From assembly GCA_947462175.1 (NCBI GenBank), contig CANHOE010000192.1:1-5602 (forward strand): a stretch of 5,602 nucleotides of DNA, written 5' to 3'. Both the position numbers and the translations under genes were made by a program. Position 1 is the first letter of the stretch. Each line of letters starts with the position of its first letter. The DNA comes from Burkholderiales bacterium (GTDB lineage: Bacteria > Pseudomonadota > Gammaproteobacteria > Burkholderiales > Burkholderiaceae_C). Shown in pieces: positions 1 to 5,602 of the stretch. The notes under the pieces are model-generated. The model was not told where the DNA came from, made no database searches, and saw nothing but the letters and a program-made list of their open reading frames with translations.

Positions 1-843
1 AAGGTGCAGCCGCTGAACGCCGGCCGCATCGAATCGGGCCCGCGCGGCTTGCCGACGCCGGGCCAGACGGTGCGCCAGGGCGAGGTGCTGGCCTACGTGC
101 GGCCGTCTGCAGCGCCAATCGAACGTTCCAACCAGGCGGCGCAGCTGGCCGAACTGCGTGCTGCGAAGTCGCTCGCCGACAAGCGAGTGACGCGTTTGAA
201 GGAACTCGAAGACACCGTGCCGCGCAAGGAGATCGAAGCCGCCGAAAGCGAGGCAGCGAGCCTTTTCGAACGCATCGCTGCAGTCGGTGCCGGGCTGGCC
301 TCGCGCGAGGCGCTGGTGGCCCCGGTGGCTGGTGTGGTGGCTTCAGCCCATGTGGTGGCGGGCCAGGTGGTCGATGCGCGCGAGCTGTTGTTCGAGATCG
401 TGGATCCACACCGCCTGCGCATCGAGGCACTGACCTTCGACCCGACCCTGGCGACCCACATCGGCAGCGCCACGCTGGCATTGGGAGAGGAGCGCATGGC
501 GCTGGCTTTCGTGGGCGCGGCGCGCAGCCTGCGCGAACAGGCACTGCCGCTGGACTTTCGCGCTCAGGGCGCTGCGCTCAACGGCCTGGCCGTCGGGCAG
601 CCGGTGCGTGTGTTCGTGCAGTCGACGCAAAAGCGCAAGGGCTTCGCCGTGCCGGTGTCGTCACTGATGAAGAATCCGGCCAACCAGACGGTGGTGTGGG
701 TCAAGACAGCACCTGAACGCTTCGAGCCTCGGGCCGTGATGACCGAACCACTGGATGGATTGAACGTCACGGTCACTTCCGGCCTGAAAGCCGGCGATCG
801 GGTGGCCACACAGGGCGCCACCTTGATCAACCAAGTGCGTTGA
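1..843 (+). CDS. RND efflux periplasmic adaptor subunit (membrane fusion protein), 3' part
   Basis: This is the C-terminal 280 codons of an HlyD/CzcB/CusB-type adaptor, the periplasmic protein that joins an inner-membrane RND pump to an outer-membrane channel. The frame is open from base 1, so the true start is upstream; the GTG at base 4 is an internal valine. In order the fragment shows: the first half of a lipoyl-like barrel ('PTPGQTVRQGEVLAYV', about residues 18-33); an Ala/Glu/Arg-rich alpha-helical hairpin (about 38-102); the second lipoyl half with the family motif 'LVAPVAGVV' (105-113) followed by 'AGQVV'; a beta-barrel; and a membrane-proximal domain ending in 'GDRVATQGATLINQVR'. The hairpin is short, as in heavy-metal adaptors. 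The visible part has no His- or Met-rich metal site; any such extension would be in the missing N-terminus. Its stop is 12 bases before the pump gene, so the two are surely cotranscribed. Family assignment is firm; substrate is not shown. Confidence 0.93.
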   Translation, partial: KVQPLNAGRIESGPRGLPTPGQTVRQGEVLAYVRPSAAPIERSNQAAQLAELRAAKSLADKRVTRLKELEDTVPRKEIEAAESEAASLFERIAAVGAGLASREALVAPVAGVVASAHVVAGQVVDARELLFEIVDPHRLRIEALTFDPTLATHIGSATLALGEERMALAFVGAARSLREQALPLDFRAQGAALNGLAVGQPVRVFVQSTQKRKGFAVPVSSLMKNPANQTVVWVKTAPERFEPRAVMTEPLDGLNVTVTSGLKAGDRVATQGATLINQVR

Positions 844-845
844 TC

Positions 846-850
846 GGGAG
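846..850 (+). promoter_or_regulatory. Shine-Dalgarno sequence of the RND pump gene
   Basis: GGGAG lies 5 bases before the ATG at 856, inside the 12-base gap after the adaptor stop. It supports this ATG as the pump start and independent initiation within the operon. Confidence 0.6.
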
Positions 851-855
851 CTGAT

Positions 856-3975
<3,120 letters not shown>

Positions 3976-4023
3976 CTTTGGCGCCACCGCCCGTCCGCCC
4001 CCCCTTACTCCAAAAGGACTTCC
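3976..4023 (+). other. C-rich intercistronic gap with Shine-Dalgarno for the small gene
   Basis: The 48 bases between the pump stop and the next ATG contain a very C-rich, G-poor stretch (3981-4011, 20 C in 31 bases, including a run of seven C at 3998-4004). They end with the Shine-Dalgarno AAAAGGA (4012-4018), 5 bases before the ATG. No hairpin terminator or promoter is visible, so read-through from the pump gene is expected. The C-rich transcript could be a Rho contact site that lowers expression of the last gene, but this is only a possibility. Confidence 0.45.
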
Positions 4024-4413
4024 ATGAAGACACCATCCCTCTTCGCGTCGCTCGCTTTGGCGATCGCAAGTTCAGCCTTCGCCGCGGGAGACAAGCACGA
4101 CCATTCCCACCAAAACCAGCCCTTGCACGGCGGCGTGGTGGTCGGGGTCAAGGACATCGATTACGAGTTGGTGGCCAAGCCAACGCTGATCCAGCTGCAC
4201 CTGCGCGACCACGGCAAGCCAGCCGATGTGTCCAGGGCCAGCGCCAAGCTGACCTTGCTCACTGGCACGGAAAAGCAGCAGGTCGAGCTGAAGCCAGTTG
4301 GCGACAGGCTCGAGGCCCCCGGCCTCTTCAAGGTGGCTGCGGGCACCAAGGTGGTCGCGGTGATCAGCGGCGCGGGCCCTGCGCATTCGACGGCACGCTT
4401 CACGTTGAAGTGA
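4024..4413 (+). CDS. Small periplasmic His-containing protein with HGG motif, linked to metal efflux
   Basis: This is a 129-residue exported protein of unknown exact function. Residues 1-20 form a clear Sec signal peptide: Lys2, a hydrophobic core 'LFASLALAIASSAFA', and an A-x-A cleavage site (Ala18-Phe-Ala20). The mature protein (about 109 residues) begins with a His cluster 'GDKHDHSHQNQ' (His25, His27, His29), then 'PLHGGVVV' (His35), followed by about 90 residues that look like an all-beta domain with Lys/Val alternation and a final 'STARFTLK'. The HGG motif followed by a short beta domain ('YELVAK', then 'LHLRDHGKPAD') resembles, from memory, the N-terminal extension of some CzcB/CusB-type adaptors, where it is thought to bind metal. 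Its place directly after the pump gene, with its own good Shine-Dalgarno, suggests a periplasmic metal carrier, buffer or accessory factor for the efflux complex. The coding call is firm; the role is inferred from context and motif. It has no CusF-like Met/Trp site that I can see. Confidence 0.88.
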   Translation: MKTPSLFASLALAIASSAFAAGDKHDHSHQNQPLHGGVVVGVKDIDYELVAKPTLIQLHLRDHGKPADVSRASAKLTLLTGTEKQQVELKPVGDRLEAPGLFKVAAGTKVVAVISGAGPAHSTARFTLK

Positions 4414-4436
4414 TCGCGGCAGCGGCCGATGCGGCG
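4414..4436. other. 23-base gap between convergent genes
   Basis: The stop of the small secreted protein gene and the stop of the opposite-strand glutathione S-transferase gene are only 23 bases apart. The gap is GC-rich and contains no stem followed by a T-run on either strand. Transcripts from the two sides probably overlap at their 3' ends unless Rho stops them. Confidence 0.6.
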
Positions 4437-5066
4437 TCAGGCCTTCGCGCTGGGACGGTCGCTGACCTCCTTCCACCAGCGTTGGAGGTTCTTGCAATCT
4501 TCTGGGATGCTGACCGACACCCAGCCGGCGAACTCGATGCTGCAGTACGTCGTGCAGTCGGCCAGCGTGAAGACATCGGTGGCGATGAATCGACTCTTGC
4601 CCAGTTGCTCGTCGAACCGCTGGAAGAATTTTTCCAGGCTCGCGCGGCCGCGGTCGACCAATTGGGGCAGCTGCGGGACCGGGTTGGCAAAGCCCGCCAA
4701 TCCGCGATCCTTGAAGTACGGATTGCTGTTACGGAACATCTCTGCGACAGCAGTCATGCCTTGATCAAAGGCGCGACGCTCCCACATGTCGACGACGGCG
4801 CGCTCGTACGGATTGCGGCCCAGAAGGGGCGGATTCGGATACAGCTCCTCGAAGTAACGGCAGATTGCGATCGATTCACCGATCTGACGGCCGTCGTCGA
4901 GTTCGAGCATCGGCACCATGGCATCGGGGTATTTGGCCTTGTACTCGGGTGTCAGCACAAATCCGTCGCCAGCGACCTGTACGGTATCGATCTGGAGACC
5001 CTTTTCGGCGAGAAACATCCGCAGACGTTTGGGATTCGGGGCCGCGGCCCAGTCGTACAGTTTCAT
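4437..5066 (-). CDS. Glutathione S-transferase family protein
   Basis: This is a 209-residue cytosolic protein with the two-domain GST fold. The N-terminal thioredoxin-like domain (about 1-80) begins 'MKLYDWAAAPNPKRLRMFL'. It has the cis-proline at 'MVPMLEL' (Pro52) and the 'GES' motif (Glu64-Ser65) that holds the gamma-glutamyl part of glutathione. The helical C-terminal domain (about 87-209) has 'FTLADCTTY' (166-174), whose T-x-x-D (Thr167-Asp170) is the conserved N-capping box of GSTs. The position where many GSTs carry a catalytic Ser, Cys or Tyr reads Ala8-Ala9-Pro10-Asn11, so Asn11 or backbone contacts may serve instead. The ATG at 5066 is chosen because AGGAG (5076-5080) lies 9 bases upstream and the family's first beta strand starts there; an in-frame ATG at 5117 would add 17 unlikely residues. 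The gene converges on the efflux operon and is probably separate from it. The substrate is unknown; conjugation, reduction or dehalogenation of an electrophile are all possible. Confidence 0.92.
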   Translation of the reverse strand: MKLYDWAAAPNPKRLRMFLAEKGLQIDTVQVAGDGFVLTPEYKAKYPDAMVPMLELDDGRQIGESIAICRYFEELYPNPPLLGRNPYERAVVDMWERRAFDQGMTAVAEMFRNSNPYFKDRGLAGFANPVPQLPQLVDRGRASLEKFFQRFDEQLGKSRFIATDVFTLADCTTYCSIEFAGWVSVSIPEDCKNLQRWWKEVSDRPSAKA

Positions 5067-5075
5067 TCTTCGTGT

Positions 5076-5080
5076 CTCCT
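5076..5080 (-). promoter_or_regulatory. Shine-Dalgarno deciding the GST start
   Basis: On the minus strand AGGAG precedes the ATG at 5066 with a 9-base spacer. The upstream in-frame ATG at 5117 has no comparable site, so this sequence decides for the shorter 209-residue protein. Confidence 0.7.
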
Positions 5081-5100
5081 GTGGATATCCATGACAAAGA

Positions 5101-5117
5101 ATGCAGCCCTTCTGCAT
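5101..5117. repeat. Short inverted repeat in the GST leader
   Basis: ATGCAG (5101-5106) and CTGCAT (5112-5117) form a perfect 6-base inverted repeat around a 5-base spacer, 35-51 bases before the GST start. It could be an operator half-site pair or a weak RNA hairpin; its small size also allows chance. Confidence 0.35.
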
Positions 5118-5297
5118 CCAAAATCCGGACCGCAGCGTAATTCAGGGGGCGCAGATTCAAGACCGCTGCGCATAGGTGAAATCACTAGGTTCGGGAACTG
5201 ATTCAGCAATGAACGACCCTATTGCATCGGGAGCGAACCGAATTTCACGGGTCTTCATTCAACCCCGAGCGATTGATGTTTCGTGTAACCCGGCAAT

Positions 5298-5307
5298 TTT
5301 GATCAAA
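5298..5307. repeat. 10-base palindrome TTTGATCAAA overlapping the Shine-Dalgarno of the Tat-exported protein
   Basis: TTTGATCAAA is its own reverse complement and shares three bases with the Shine-Dalgarno AAAGGAG (5305-5311). A protein bound here would lie over the translation start region rather than a classical promoter, so regulatory meaning is uncertain. Confidence 0.35.
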
Positions 5308-5311
5308 GGAG
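5305..5311 (+). promoter_or_regulatory. Shine-Dalgarno of the Tat-exported protein gene
   Basis: AAAGGAG is a strong match to the 16S rRNA 3' end and lies 8 bases before the ATG at 5320. It fixes the start of the partial gene that runs off the right edge. Confidence 0.75.
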
Positions 5312-5319
5312 CAACCAAG

Positions 5320-5602
5320 ATGGAAATCGAAAAGAGTGGAGTTGATCGTCGCAGCGTGCTGCAAGGCGGTCTGGGCGGCGCGGTGGCACTGGCGACGGGT
5401 TTGGGCGCTACGGCTGCGCACGCCAAGGAGCTGTCTGCCGGGTTTGTGATCAGCAAGGACAACTTCGACAGCATCAAGAACGACACCTTTGAAGGCAAGA
5501 CCATTGCCAGCATGGTGCCGGAGAAGCTCGAGTGGATGATCCGCAACTACAACCTGACGATCAAGCTGGCCAATTCGAAGAAGATCGAAATGGACCCGAA
5601 GT
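5320..5602 (+). CDS. Tat-exported protein, 5' part; possibly DUF1329 family
   Basis: The first 94 residues of a longer protein are present and the frame is still open at the window edge. The N-terminus is a twin-arginine signal: 'VDRRSVLQGG' (Arg10-Arg11) followed by a Gly/Ala/Leu hydrophobic stretch (16-33) and an A-x-A cleavage site, 'AHA' (33-35), before Lys36. The mature part starts 'KELSAGFVISKDNFDSI', then 'TFEGKTIASMVPEKLEW' and 'IRNYNLTIKL'. From memory this resembles the beginning of one group of DUF1329 proteins, periplasmic or outer-membrane-associated proteins related in fold to lipoprotein carriers such as LolA/LolB, but too little is visible to be sure. Tat export suggests folding in the cytoplasm, with or without a cofactor. 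It diverges from the GST gene across 253 bases and has a strong Shine-Dalgarno (5305-5311). The coding and export calls are firm; the family is tentative. Confidence 0.85.
   Translation, partial: MEIEKSGVDRRSVLQGGLGGAVALATGLGATAAHAKELSAGFVISKDNFDSIKNDTFEGKTIASMVPEKLEWMIRNYNLTIKLANSKKIEMDPK

Larger units (their letters stand above)
5067..5319. other. Divergent intergenic region (promoters expected for both flanking genes)
   Basis: The 253 bases between the two divergent starts are visibly richer in A/T than the genes and hold no convincing open reading frame. Promoters for the GST gene (leftward) and the Tat-exported protein gene (rightward) should lie here. I could not find a -35/-10 pair with good spacing on either strand, nor a sigma-54 -24/-12 element. 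Two small symmetric elements are listed separately. Confidence 0.6.

Noticed and set aside
4414..4436. Bidirectional rho-independent terminator between the convergent genes
   Set aside because: The short gap is GC-rich but has no convincing stem-loop and no T-run on either strand.
5067..5117. N-terminal extension of the GST starting at 5117, carrying a C-x-x-C-H motif ('CILCH') like a haem c site
   Set aside because: The extension has no signal peptide and no ribosome binding site, while the ATG at 5066 has AGGAG at the right distance and begins the GST fold exactly. The motif is most likely non-coding coincidence.
5222..5250. Possible -35 (TTGCAT) for the rightward gene
   Set aside because: No acceptable -10 hexamer occurs 16-18 bases downstream (the 17-base spacing gives TCACGG).
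5298..5307. FNR-type site in the intergenic region
   Set aside because: FNR boxes are TTGAT-N4-ATCAA; here the half-sites abut without the 4-base spacer, and the position over the ribosome binding site is wrong for activation.
5259..5546. A 95-codon minus-strand frame over the start of the Tat-exported gene
   Set aside because: It lies opposite a plus-strand gene with a strong Shine-Dalgarno and a clear twin-arginine signal peptide, and its own translation is Ser/Ala-rich without domains.

Overview
The window looks like a chromosomal (or large-plasmid) segment of a high-GC Gram-negative bacterium, most likely a betaproteobacterium of the Burkholderiales/Comamonadaceae type. The reasons are the strong G/C bias at third codon positions, a tripartite RND efflux system (which needs an outer membrane), Sec and Tat signal peptides, and the general look of the proteins. 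The taxon is an inference from composition and protein style, not a match to a reference.

Layout. Bases 1-843 are the C-terminal 280 codons of a periplasmic adaptor (membrane fusion protein) whose start lies upstream of the window. Twelve bases later comes a complete 1039-residue inner-membrane pump of the heavy-metal efflux (HME) RND family, CusA/CzcA type (856-3975). After a 48-base C-rich gap comes a small secreted His-containing protein (4024-4413). These three genes run in one direction, each has its own Shine-Dalgarno sequence, and they read as one operon for export of a metal cation. No outer-membrane channel gene is in view. The small protein has an N-terminal His cluster and a 'PLHGG' motif, and looks like a free-standing relative of the N-terminal metal-binding extension of some HME adaptors. 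It may be a periplasmic metal carrier or sensor for the pump.

On the opposite strand, ending 23 bases from the small protein, is a 209-residue glutathione S-transferase-like protein (4437-5066). Beyond a 253-base divergent intergenic region (5067-5319) starts a Tat-exported protein (5320 onward), cut by the window end. It tentatively resembles the DUF1329 periplasmic/outer-membrane-associated proteins. The last two genes probably do not belong to the efflux operon.

Most of the window is ordinary coding sequence. The best points for a second look are the pump's metal-site residues, which match neither the CusA copper/silver pattern nor the CzcA zinc/cobalt/cadmium pattern, and the small HGG-type protein beside it. 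I found no mobile element, CRISPR array, tRNA or rRNA, and no clear evidence of an entirely new system.
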